A stretch of DNA of 64,000 bases from Holophagales bacterium. GTDB lineage: Bacteria; Acidobacteriota; Thermoanaerobaculia; Multivoradales; JAGPDF01. Of the stretch, positions 45,776 to 55,000 are shown in pieces. The DNA is taken from contig CP064972.1 in the NCBI GenBank assembly GCA_016699405.1, positions 4,123,501-4,187,500 of the forward strand, in the 5' to 3' direction. A program made the translations under genes and the position numbers. The first letter of the stretch is position 1, and the number at the start of each line of letters is the position of its first letter. The notes below the pieces were generated by a model. The model did not search any database. It was not told where the DNA came from and saw only the letters and a list, made by a program, of their open reading frames with translations.

Positions 45776-46729
45776 CTACCGCTCTACCAAGAGCGCCTTG
45801 GCGAGCTTGCCCTGCAGGCGACCGATCCCTCGCGCCAGGTGGAGCGCGACGAAGAGATCGAAGGCCGACGCGAACCAGAGCAACGGAACCGTCAGCCAGA
45901 TCGGCAAGTCGAGGTGGAAGCCCTCGGCATGGATGAAGCTGGGCTGGCCGAGGAACAGCCCGGCGAGCGGCCCGACGAAGAGACCGAGCGTCAGCGTCAG
46001 AACGATGGCGAAGAGGGTGAAATAAAGCACGCCGAGCGGCAGCGCCAGGAGCAGGTAGAGGATCGTCGACCAGGTCCGGCGGTCGCGCAGCCAGAACACC
46101 ACCCGTTCGCGCCAGGTGCCTTCGACCCGTGCCGGCGCCCGTCGCGGCATCCGCTCGCCGAGGAGCGTCTCGACGATCCGTCCCTCGAGCAGCGCGATGC
46201 CACGCACCGAGGCGACGAAGAGCAGGAAGAACGGCACGCCGACGATCAGGATCGCCAGTCCCAGCGAGAGGGAGAGCCCGGCCACCGTCCAGGTGAAGTA
46301 GACGATGCCCGTGGCGAGCGAAAGGAACATGTAGGCGAGCGCGCCGAAGGCATGCGGGTCGACGAAGACGCCGAAGAGCCGCTCGCGCCAACGCTTCGGC
46401 GGGGCGGCCGCGATGGCGGGCACCGCCGGCTCGGGATCCGCCGCCAGCACCGGCGATAAGGCCCGCGGGGAGAGAGCGCGCGCCACCCGCACCTCGTTCT
46501 GGCGGTAGGCGTCGGCCACCTCGGCCGGCTCGCCATAGCGGCCAAGCAGCCGGGCGACCAGCTCCGCTTCCGACGGTTCGGTTTCGGCGGCCTTGCGCAG
46601 CGCCTCGCGCTCTTCGCGCACGAACTCGTCGACATCCGCCAGCGCGTCCTGCACCATCGCCGGATCGCAGCCGGCGAGCCCGTTGCGGAGCGCCGCGAGG
46701 TAGTCTTCGATCGTCGTTAGCGGGTTCAT
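45776..46729 (-). CDS. DUF1700-type multi-pass membrane protein
   Basis: 317 residues. The cytoplasmic N-terminus (about 1-90) is a DUF1700-like helical region: TIEDYLAALRNGLAG, DVDEFVREEREAL, then LLGRYGEPAEVADAYR. Four or more membrane helices follow with the sensor-type pairs ATGIVYFTWTVAGLSLSLG and PLGVLYFTLFAIVLTLTLG, a duplicated module. Such proteins are usually encoded beside a PadR regulator, as here, where the ATG overlaps the padR stop by 4 nt. The role is not established; a membrane-stress or lipid-sensing module has been proposed for relatives. Confidence 0.82.
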   Translation of the reverse strand: MNPLTTIEDYLAALRNGLAGCDPAMVQDALADVDEFVREEREALRKAAETEPSEAELVARLLGRYGEPAEVADAYRQNEVRVARALSPRALSPVLAADPEPAVPAIAAAPPKRWRERLFGVFVDPHAFGALAYMFLSLATGIVYFTWTVAGLSLSLGLAILIVGVPFFLLFVASVRGIALLEGRIVETLLGERMPRRAPARVEGTWRERVVFWLRDRRTWSTILYLLLALPLGVLYFTLFAIVLTLTLGLFVGPLAGLFLGQPSFIHAEGFHLDLPIWLTVPLLWFASAFDLFVALHLARGIGRLQGKLAKALLVER

Positions 46730-47169
46730 TGCGGCTCCTCCGCGGCGGCCGGGGCCGCCGCCTCATCCCCCGCCCCGAGGGCGAGAACGTTGTCGACCAG
46801 GGTCCGTGTCCGCTCCCAGAGCGGGCGCCAGCGCGCCAGCGTGGCGCGGCCAAGGTCGGTGATCGCGTAGTAGCGACGCGGCGGTCCGGCGACCGAAGGC
46901 TCGACCGAGCTCCCCGCCAAACCCTGTCCTTCGAGCGCTCGCAGTGCCGGATAGAGCGTTCCCGGCCGCACGATCGGCTCGCCTCCGGTGAGCTCCTCGA
47001 GGCGGCGAGCGAGCCCGTAACCGTAAGCCGGCCCGGGCTCCCGCGCCAGCAGCGCGAGCAGCACCAGGGAGACCGCTCCGGCGTTCAGCTCCTTCTGGAG
47101 CTTCCGGTCGAGCTCTCCGAGGTCCGCCTCCTCGAGGGTGACCGGGCTTCCGCTAGTGTCCTGGATCAT
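46726..47169 (-). CDS. PadR-family transcriptional regulator
   Basis: 147 residues from the ATG at 47169 (GGGAGGTGAC upstream); the longer frame to 47319 has no family similarity. The winged helix contains VLLALLAREPGPAYGYGLAR, LEELTGGEPIVRPGTLYPAL, RALEGQGLAGSS and PPRRYYAITDLGRATL, which are the PadR core motifs. It should bind DNA as a dimer and probably represses its own promoter and the membrane-protein gene it overlaps. A small inverted repeat 29 nt upstream is a candidate operator. Confidence 0.92.
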   Translation of the reverse strand: MIQDTSGSPVTLEEADLGELDRKLQKELNAGAVSLVLLALLAREPGPAYGYGLARRLEELTGGEPIVRPGTLYPALRALEGQGLAGSSVEPSVAGPPRRYYAITDLGRATLARWRPLWERTRTLVDNVLALGAGDEAAAPAAAEEPQ

Positions 47170-47197
47170 GTAGTTGTCACCTCCCACTAGTCTTGAC

Positions 47198-47212
47198 TTC
47201 GTACTACGTGAA
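47198..47212. promoter_or_regulatory. Possible PadR operator
   Basis: TTCGTA, one central C, then TACGTGAA, an inverted repeat with one extra base in the right arm. It lies 29 nt before the padR ATG and beside a TTGACT hexamer (47193-47198) facing the divergent GH106-like gene. Its role is inferred from position only. Confidence 0.3.
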
Positions 47213-47302
47213 GGATGAGAGAAGGTTTCGGGGGAAGGTGCGAAGATCGTTCGGCTCGGAGACCGGCCGCAACCCCCGTTCAAGTCCCCCGGAGCTGACC
47301 TG

Positions 47303-49294
47303 ATGCGCCACGCCCCCACCGCCGGAGCCGTGCTCGCCCTGACCGTCGCCTCCCTCGTCGGCGGCTGCGCGCCGGCGCCGCCGCAGACCTCTCCGTCGTT
47401 CTATCGGGATGCCCGGCCGTACACCCGCTGGTGGTGGTTCGCCGCCGAAATGGAGCCCGAGGCGATCGCCCGCCAGCTCGACTGGTTCAAGGCGCAGGGG
47501 TTCGGCGGCGTCGAGATCGCCTGGGTCTACCCGCTCAACATCCCCCGCTACCAGCGCTTCTACCCCTGGGTGAGCGACGAGCAGCGCTCACGCGTCGAGC
47601 CCCGCGCCGCCTGGCTCTCGCCCGAATGGTCCGATCGGGTCGCCTTCGCCAAGCGGTACGCCGACCGCATCGGCCTCGGCTGCGATTTCACCTTCGGCAG
47701 CGCCTGGCCGTTCGGCGACAGTCGGGTGACCCCGGAGGACTCGGCCAAGGTCTATGGTGATCCGGCGTTCCAACAGGAGATCGTCATCTCCTGGGAATAC
47801 CCGCAGACCGGCCGGGTCCTCGACCATCTGAGCCGCCCGGCCTTCGAGCGCTACGCCGCGAGAATGGGTGGCGCGCTCGAGAAGGCAACGCGGACCGGAG
47901 CGCCTTCCGGCCTCTTCTGCGACTCCTGGGAGGTCGAAACCCGCAAGATCTGGACCGACGGCCTCGGCGAGGCGTTCGCCCGGCGGTACGGCTACGCAAT
48001 CGAGCCGTACATGAACGAGATCCTGTCGCCTGGCAACGCCGGCCCGCGCTACGACTACATGAAGCTCGTCTCGGAGACGGTGATCCGCGAGTTCTACGTC
48101 CCGTTCACCGAAGCCAGCCACCGCCTCGGCGCCTTCTCGCGCGTCCAGGTCGCCGGCGCCCCGGTCGATCTGATCGCCGCCTATTCGCGCGTCGACGTCC
48201 CGGAAACCGAGGCGCTCCTTTTCGAGCCGCCGTTCGCCCGCATCGTCGCGTCGGCGGCGGCGCTCGCCGGCCGGCGCGACGTCACCTCCGAGACCTTCAC
48301 CTGTGCCTACGGTTTCCCGCGCGTGCACCACAAGGAGGAGCAGACCGCCGACCTCAAGCTGATCGCCGATGCCGTCTTCGCCAACGGCGTCAACCAGATC
48401 GTCTGGCACGGTGCGCCGTTCGACCCCCAGGCGCCCGGACACGACAACGAGTTCTACGCCAGCGTGCACGTCGGCCGGCAGGGCGCACTCGCCTCGGAGC
48501 TCAAGGCGTTCAACCGCTATCTCGAAACCGTCTCGGGCTACCTCAAACGGGGACGGACCTATGCCGACGTCGCGGTCTACCTGCCCACCGAGGACGCCTG
48601 GGTGCGGGGCGAGCTGCCGCAGGAGGAGCAGCTGCCGTGGGGGGCGTGGGGAGCCTACGAGCTCCGCACCGCGCGACCGCCGCGCGAGCTCGACGGCTAC
48701 CAGCCGCTCTGGGTCGACCGCGAACAGCTCGAGCGGGCGCGGGTCGCGAACGGACGGATCCGCATCGGCGATCTCACCTTCCGACAGCTCTATCTCGACG
48801 TGGAGTACCTCGACCGCAACGCGCTCGCGGCGATCGTGCGCCTGGCGAAGGCCGGCGCTCGCGTGACGCTCAAGCGCCACCCGCAGGAGCCCGGGCTCCG
48901 CCCCGCCGGCGACTACGCGTCGCTGCTCGCCGAGCTCGCGGCGCAGCCCGGCGTCTCGTCCCGGCTCACGATCTCCGCGCCCCTGGTCGAAGGCGAAGGC
49001 CTCCCCGACTTCTGGGCCCGCGACGTCGACGGCGAGCTGCTGATCTTCTTCGCCCAGCCGCTGGCGCAGCACCTGACGCTGCCGCTGCGCTACGGACAGT
49101 CGCGGATGACCTCACCGCTCGAGCGCACCGTCCGCATCCGCGCCAACGGCAGGTCGAGCGTCGTCCGGTTGGAATTCCAGCCGTACCAGTCGCTCCTGCT
49201 GAAGGTCGACCGCCGAGGAAGGGTCCGCTTCGTCGACATCACCTTCGTACCCAAGTCGCCGCGAAGCGAAGCCGCCGCCGTGTCCCACCCGTAG
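47303..49294 (+). CDS. GH106-like (alpha-L-rhamnosidase-type) lipoprotein
   Basis: 663 residues. A lipobox ASLVGGC gives Cys22. The TIM-barrel part opens with YTRWWWFAAEMEPEAIARQL and FKAQGFGGVEIAWVYPLN, which matches the GH106 pattern of an aromatic-rich strand followed by an E-x-I-x-x-x-L helix and GFGG. Further blocks are GLGCDFTFGSAWPFG, FCDSWEVETRKIW and GVNQIVWHGAPFD. GH106 enzymes remove L-rhamnose from plant or bacterial polysaccharides. At 663 residues it lacks the C-terminal beta domains of full-length GH106 enzymes, so substrate preference may differ. The ATG at 47303 follows GGAGCTGACCTG. Confidence 0.75.
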   Translation: MRHAPTAGAVLALTVASLVGGCAPAPPQTSPSFYRDARPYTRWWWFAAEMEPEAIARQLDWFKAQGFGGVEIAWVYPLNIPRYQRFYPWVSDEQRSRVEPRAAWLSPEWSDRVAFAKRYADRIGLGCDFTFGSAWPFGDSRVTPEDSAKVYGDPAFQQEIVISWEYPQTGRVLDHLSRPAFERYAARMGGALEKATRTGAPSGLFCDSWEVETRKIWTDGLGEAFARRYGYAIEPYMNEILSPGNAGPRYDYMKLVSETVIREFYVPFTEASHRLGAFSRVQVAGAPVDLIAAYSRVDVPETEALLFEPPFARIVASAAALAGRRDVTSETFTCAYGFPRVHHKEEQTADLKLIADAVFANGVNQIVWHGAPFDPQAPGHDNEFYASVHVGRQGALASELKAFNRYLETVSGYLKRGRTYADVAVYLPTEDAWVRGELPQEEQLPWGAWGAYELRTARPPRELDGYQPLWVDREQLERARVANGRIRIGDLTFRQLYLDVEYLDRNALAAIVRLAKAGARVTLKRHPQEPGLRPAGDYASLLAELAAQPGVSSRLTISAPLVEGEGLPDFWARDVDGELLIFFAQPLAQHLTLPLRYGQSRMTSPLERTVRIRANGRSSVVRLEFQPYQSLLLKVDRRGRVRFVDITFVPKSPRSEAAAVSHP

Positions 49295-49311
49295 CCGGTA
49301 GCATCGGCACG

Positions 49312-51870
49312 ATGCCCCCGCTCGCCCCCTTGCCGATCGACGAGGCGCTGCCGGCGCTGCTCGCCGCACTCGGCGGTGCACCGAACGCGGTGCTCCGCGC
49401 CCCGGCGGGGGCAGGCAAGACGACGCGGGTGCCGCCGGCACTGCTCGAGGCGGGCCTCGTCGAAGGCCGATTGGTGATGCTCGAGCCGCGGCGCATCGCC
49501 GCCCGCGCCGCGGCGCGACGGATCGCCGACGAGCGCGGCTGGGAGGTCGGCCGCGAGGTCGGCTACCAGGTGCGTTTCGAACGGCGTGCCGGCCGCGACA
49601 CCCGGCTGCTCGTCGTCACCGAAGGGATCCTCGTGCAGATGCTGCAAACCGACCCGTTCCTCGACGGGATCGGCGCGCTCGTCTTCGACGAAGTCCACGA
49701 GCGGTCGCTGTTCACCGACCTGGCCCTCGCCATAGCGCGGCGAGTGCAATGCGACGCCCGACCCGATCTGCGCCTGCTCGCCATGTCGGCCACGCTCGAG
49801 GCCGCACCGCTCGCCGCCTTTCTCGGCGACTGTCCGGTCGTCGAGAGCACCGGCCGGCTCTTTCCGGTCGCCATCGACTACCTCGCACGACCCGACGAGC
49901 GACCTCTCGCGGCCCAGGTCGCCGGAGCGGTCCGACGCACCCTCGACGACCTCGACGGCGACCTGCTCGTCTTCCTGCCCGGTGTGGGCGAGATCCGTGC
50001 CGCCGAGGAGGCGCTCGCGCCGCTCGCCCTCGAACGGAACCTGGCGCTCGCACCGCTCTTCGGCGACCTTCCGGCCGAGCAGCAGGATGCGGCGCTGCGA
50101 CCGCAGCGGCGCCGGCGGGTCGTCCTGGCGACCAACGTCGCGGAGAGCTCGGTGACCGTCGACGGGGTGCGGGCAGTCGTCGACTCCGGGCTGGCGCGGA
50201 CGCTGCGCTACGACGCCGGGGTCGGCCTCGACCGGCTCGAGCTCGGCCGAGTGAGCCGTGCTGCCGCCGACCAGCGTGCCGGACGAGCCGGCCGGCAGGC
50301 GGCGGGCCGCTGCCTGCGGCTCTGGACCGAGAACGAACAGCGCGCACTGCTCGCCTTCGAACGACCGGAGATCGCCCGCGTCGATCTCGCCTGGCCGGCG
50401 CTCCAGCTCCTCACCTGGGGAGAACGGGACCTCACGAGCTTCGGCTGGCTCGAGCCCCCCGACCCGGCCGCTCTCGCCCGGGCGCTCGACCTTCTCGCCG
50501 CCCTCGGGGCACTCGCTGACGGACACGTCACGCCGCTCGGTCGGTCGATCGCCCGCCTGCCCCTGCACCCGCGACTCGCCCGGCTCCTGCTCGCCGGCCG
50601 AGCCCGCGGCGCGCTGCACGAGACGGCGATCGCCGCGGCGCTGCTCGCCGAGCGCGACCCGTTCCGCGCGGAACGATCGCCGGGGCGCCGGCCCGATCTC
50701 GGCTCCCGGCGCACGGCGAGTCGTTCCGATCTCGTCGACCGGGTCGAAGCGCTCGAGGCCTTCTCCCGCCGGCAGCGGACGAGCGACGAGTTGACGATCC
50801 AGGCCGGCGCGGCGCGGCAGGTCCTTCGCGCCGCAGAGCAGCTCGAATCCCTGGCCCGTCGCCAGGCCGACCTCGGTCCCCCCGAGGGGGACCCCTCGAG
50901 CAGCCCCGAAGAGGCGCTGCTCACCACGCTCGTCGAGGCCTATCCCGACCGGGTCGCCCGCCGACGCGAGCCCGGGAGTCCGCGGGCGGTGATGGTGGGC
51001 GGCCGCGGCCTGCGGCTCGCGCCGACCTCGGCCGTCGTCGAGGAGGAGCTCTTCGTCGCCGTCGACCTCGACGCCGGACGCGAGGGGCCGCAGAGCGAGG
51101 CGCTGGTCCGTCTCGCATCGGCCGTACGGCCGGAGTGGCTGCCGGCCGCCCAGCTCTCCGAGCGCGACGAGCTCGAGTTCGACGACCTGCGGGAGCGGGT
51201 CACCTGCCGGCGTCGCCGGCGCTTCGCCGACCTGCTCCTCGACGAGCGGGAGGTGCCGGTCCGCGACGCCGAGGCCGCGGCCGAGCTCCTGGCGCGCGCC
51301 GCCACCGCCGACCCGCGTCGGGCGCTCGCCGTCACCGATTCCACCGCCGACCTCCTCGTCCGCGTCGCCTGCCTGCGCGAATGGCGGGGCGAGCTCGCCC
51401 TGCCCGCCTTCGACGACGCCGCGCTCGCCACACTGCTGCCGGCCCTCTGCACCGGGCGACGCTCCTTCGCCGAGTTGCGGGCGCTCCCCCTGGCGGACAT
51501 CCTGCTCGGGACGCTCACCCATGCCCAGCGTGAGGCGCTGACACGCGAAGCACCCGAGCGGATCGTCGTGCCGAGCGGCAGCGCCATCCGCCTGCGCTAC
51601 GAGGTGGGGCGCCCTCCGGTGCTCGCCGCCCGCATCCAGGAGCTCTTCGGCCTCGCCGAGACGCCGCGCGTCGCCGGTGGGCGGGTGCCCGTGCTGCTCC
51701 ACCTGCTCGCACCGAACTTCCGCCCGCAACAGGTCACCGACGACCTGGCGAGCTTCTGGCGCACGACCTACCGCGAGGTCCGCCGCGAGCTCGCCGGTCG
51801 CTATCCGAAACACGCCTGGCCCGACGACCCGCTCGCTGTCGAGCCGCTGCGCGGTGCTCGTCGCCGCTGA
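49312..51870 (+). CDS. hrpB: ATP-dependent RNA helicase HrpB
   Basis: 852 residues from the ATG at 49312; the open frame to 48637 is a shadow of the previous gene. DEAH-box motifs are clear: PAGAGKTTRVP (Walker A), LEPRRIAARAAARRIA, FDEVHERSL, MSATLEA and DQRAGRAGRQAAGRCLRLW. The C-terminal HrpB region ends with LLAPNFRPQQVTDDLASFW and YPKHAWPDDP, which is diagnostic for HrpB rather than HrpA. It is a DEAH/RHA helicase of uncertain RNA target. It follows the GH106-like gene by 17 nt, which may be incidental. Confidence 0.95.
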   Translation: MPPLAPLPIDEALPALLAALGGAPNAVLRAPAGAGKTTRVPPALLEAGLVEGRLVMLEPRRIAARAAARRIADERGWEVGREVGYQVRFERRAGRDTRLLVVTEGILVQMLQTDPFLDGIGALVFDEVHERSLFTDLALAIARRVQCDARPDLRLLAMSATLEAAPLAAFLGDCPVVESTGRLFPVAIDYLARPDERPLAAQVAGAVRRTLDDLDGDLLVFLPGVGEIRAAEEALAPLALERNLALAPLFGDLPAEQQDAALRPQRRRRVVLATNVAESSVTVDGVRAVVDSGLARTLRYDAGVGLDRLELGRVSRAAADQRAGRAGRQAAGRCLRLWTENEQRALLAFERPEIARVDLAWPALQLLTWGERDLTSFGWLEPPDPAALARALDLLAALGALADGHVTPLGRSIARLPLHPRLARLLLAGRARGALHETAIAAALLAERDPFRAERSPGRRPDLGSRRTASRSDLVDRVEALEAFSRRQRTSDELTIQAGAARQVLRAAEQLESLARRQADLGPPEGDPSSSPEEALLTTLVEAYPDRVARRREPGSPRAVMVGGRGLRLAPTSAVVEEELFVAVDLDAGREGPQSEALVRLASAVRPEWLPAAQLSERDELEFDDLRERVTCRRRRRFADLLLDEREVPVRDAEAAAELLARAATADPRRALAVTDSTADLLVRVACLREWRGELALPAFDDAALATLLPALCTGRRSFAELRALPLADILLGTLTHAQREALTREAPERIVVPSGSAIRLRYEVGRPPVLAARIQELFGLAETPRVAGGRVPVLLHLLAPNFRPQQVTDDLASFWRTTYREVRRELAGRYPKHAWPDDPLAVEPLRGARRR

Positions 51871-51954
51871 GACGACCGCACTACGCCTCGCGCCCGACGC
51901 GACGAAGCGCGCAAAAAGAGGCCTTCGCGCCGCTGCGACGACCCTGGCGCCGCA

Positions 51955-51960
51955 TAGAAT
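51955..51960 (+). promoter_or_regulatory. Possible -10 element of the A2M operon
   Basis: TAGAAT, one mismatch from TATAAT, lies 45 nt before the ATG at 52006. The -35 region 17-18 bp upstream is poor (TGCGAC), so this is tentative. Confidence 0.4.
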
Positions 51961-52005
51961 CCGTACCATCTCTTGGACAGTGCCCGAAGCGGGCAGGAGC
52001 GCGAC

Positions 52006-55000
52006 ATGTCGACCGATCTCGAGTGTGCTCTGTTGCGGACGAGAAGTGGCTGCGGCGCGGGGCGTCTCGCTCGCCTGACGCTGTTCGCCCTGACCTCCTG
52101 GCTCGCCGGAGGCATCGCCGCCGCACAGCCCGGCTCGCCCCCCACGGCGACACCTGCCGCTCCGCCGCATCTCGCCCAGGAGAAGCTCCCAGCCGCCGGT
52201 CGCCAGGCAACCGAGCTCGTCGTCGGCGAATTCGGCCGCTATTCGATCCGTCTCGAGAGCAAGCAGGGCGTCGCCCTCCAGCTCGTCGACCGGATGAGCG
52301 GTCCCGGTGAGCTCACCGGCGAGACCGGCAAGCGCGACGGCCGCCTCGACCTCTTCCTCGATCGCGGCGCCGTGCGCCTGCTCACCTTCGGTCCGAAGCT
52401 CGGTCGCGGGGACGTGCGGATCGCCGTCTCCGGCTTTCGCGAGATCCACGCCCCCGAAGCGCCGCGTCTCCCAGAGCTGCGCCTGGTCACCGACGAGCTC
52501 GGCGACCTCGAGCAGGCCTCCTGGTGGATCGAGCTGCCCGAACGCAAACAGGTGGTCCTCGAGGCGGCCGGGCGCTACCTCGCCGACCTGCGCCTCTGGC
52601 AGGGCGGCGCCTGGCTCGTCGACGCTCCGCCCGAGCACTCGCAGATCGAGCCGGTTGCCGGCCGCCCGCTGCACCTCTGCCGCCTGACGGCCGACCTCGA
52701 GCCCGGCCTCTATCGGCTCGTCGCCTACGGCGGCACGGAGACCGCCTGGGCGCGCGGCGGTCGCGAGAAGCCGCTCCTCCTGCGCTACGGCATCCCACGT
52801 CGCGGCGAGGCCGGACGCGAACGGATGAGCGTCGGGCCGTTCGGCTACGAACGCTTCCTGCTGCCCGGCAGCGCGACGCTCGCCCAGCTCGAGCTGCCGG
52901 AGGCCGGGAGCGCCACGCTCGAGCTCGCCGACTTCGACCCGGCACGGCCGTTCGAGGCCTGGGGACAGACCGGCGAGATCACCCCCGAGTCCGTGCCGCC
53001 GCTCGCGCAGCTCACCCGCGAGTCGACCGACGGCAACGCGCTGCTGACCGTGCGCGGCGCGGTCGGTCAGGCCTACACCCTGCAACACTTCCGCGCCGAA
53101 CGGCAGGTGGAGCTCACCGGGGACGGCGACTTCTGGGTCGGCACCGTTCATTCCGGAACGGCGACCGACTCGATCGACGCCTCCGCCGTGATCTTCGAAC
53201 GCGGCGCCAAGCGGACGAGCGCACTCGCCGGCTCGATGCCGGTGCTCTCGTCCAGCCAGGGTTGGGCCCGCCGCTTCAACCTGCTCGCCGAGGCGACGCT
53301 CTTCCTGCAGGTCGCCGAGCGCGCCGTGTACGCGCTCGATCTCAACGGCGCGGCGCAAGTGCGCCTCGAGCCGCTGCTGCTCTCCGCGCCGGACGGCTAT
53401 CAGGTGCCGCCGCTGCGCACCGCGCCGACCACCTGGACGCTCGACAAGGGCCTCTACGTCCTGACCCTCGTGCCGACCGAGGCAGGAATCGTCGACGTCG
53501 CCATGCGTCGCAAGGGGTTGCTCGACCCGATGTTCGACTGGGTCGGCCTGCACCAGGAGCCGCCGGCGACGGCGGCGCTCGGCGCGGCGCAGATGACGGC
53601 CATCCGGCTGTCCCGCAAGCTCGACTACACCCTGCTGGTCGCCACCCAGCCCGGAGTCGACGTGGGACCGGTCGTGCGCAAGCTGCCGCTCGATCTCACC
53701 GAGCCGCTGCCCTTGTCGCTCGTGCCTGGGCAGGAGATCGAGGTGCCATTCCGTGCCACCTCGCGTGGCCGACTCACCGCACCCGCCGAGGACGGCACCG
53801 CGCTCGAGGTGGCGGTCGACGGCGCGGCATTCGCCGGCATGGCGACCGTCGAGCCCGGAACCCATCGCGTCCGCGTTCGCTCCCGGGCCACCGACACGCT
53901 CGCCGCGTCGCTGGCGCTCGTGTCCGAGGAACAGGCGTCCGACACCCCGATGCCGCGACTCGACCCGGCCGCGCTCGCCGCACTCCCGGCCTTCACCACC
54001 CTCACCGAGCCGGCGCCGGCGGCCTTCGACCTGGCGCGCGGCGAGAGCCGCACGATGCTGGTCGAGGCGGCGTCGCCTGCCCTCTACACGCTCGAGACCA
54101 CCGGACTGCTCGCCACTTCGGGCGCCGTCCGCACACGGGTCCAGCCGCGCCTAGCGAGCGAGGAGAAGAACGGCAGCGGACGCAACGTCTCGCTGCGCTC
54201 CTATCTGCGCGAGGGCAGCTATCAGTTCACCGTACGAGCGCTCGGCGAATCGGCGGGGCATCTCGGTGCCCGGCTGCGTCGCGCCGAGGTACGCGAAGGG
54301 GGACGGCTCGTCGACGGCATCGCCGCTCGCACCGAGCTTCCGGCCGGCGAGTCGATCGCTTACCGCTTCCGCGTCGATCGCGAGGGCGACTACCACCTCC
54401 ACGCCGTGCGACTCGGCGGACATCTCGACGTCCGGCTCGAGGACGACCAGGGCTTCCCCCCGGCGGCTCCGGTGATGTCCGGCGACTCGACGGTCCATCT
54501 CCTGCCGGGCGACTATCGCCTCTTCGTCCTGCCCCAGGCGGTGCCGACTCGCGCGGTCACGGTCGTCGAGCGCCGGGTCGAGGCGGTCGAACGGAGCGGA
54601 CACGGCCCGTTCGAGCTCGCCCTGACGCGCGAAGACGGCAACCTCTGGCTCGAACCCGAGCAGGAGTCGTCGCCGCGCGATCCCGACCGCTGGCGCTTCA
54701 CGCTGCCGGCAACCACCGGCGTGAAGATCTCGCTCGACGCCGAGATGGAAGGCGACCTCCGGCGCCTCGACCGCGCACCGGCGACCGGCGAACGCCTCGC
54801 CTTCGTCGCGCCGGGTCGCGGCTTCGCCGGCGAGCTCGCCGCCGGCCGCTACGAGCTCGCGGTTCGTTGCTCGCGACGCAACAGCCAGGTGCGCTACCGG
54901 CTGAGCGTCGCTCCGGACGCACTCGTCGACGGTCTCTCGCGCCTGATCACCGCGCCGGCCGTCCTGCCGGTCGCGGTCGGCGAGGAGGGTCTCGTCGAGC

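Noticed and set aside
49090..53865. Minus-strand open frame of 1591 codons
   Set aside because: It is antisense to hrpB and the giant secreted protein, has no recognisable motif, and is a GC shadow.
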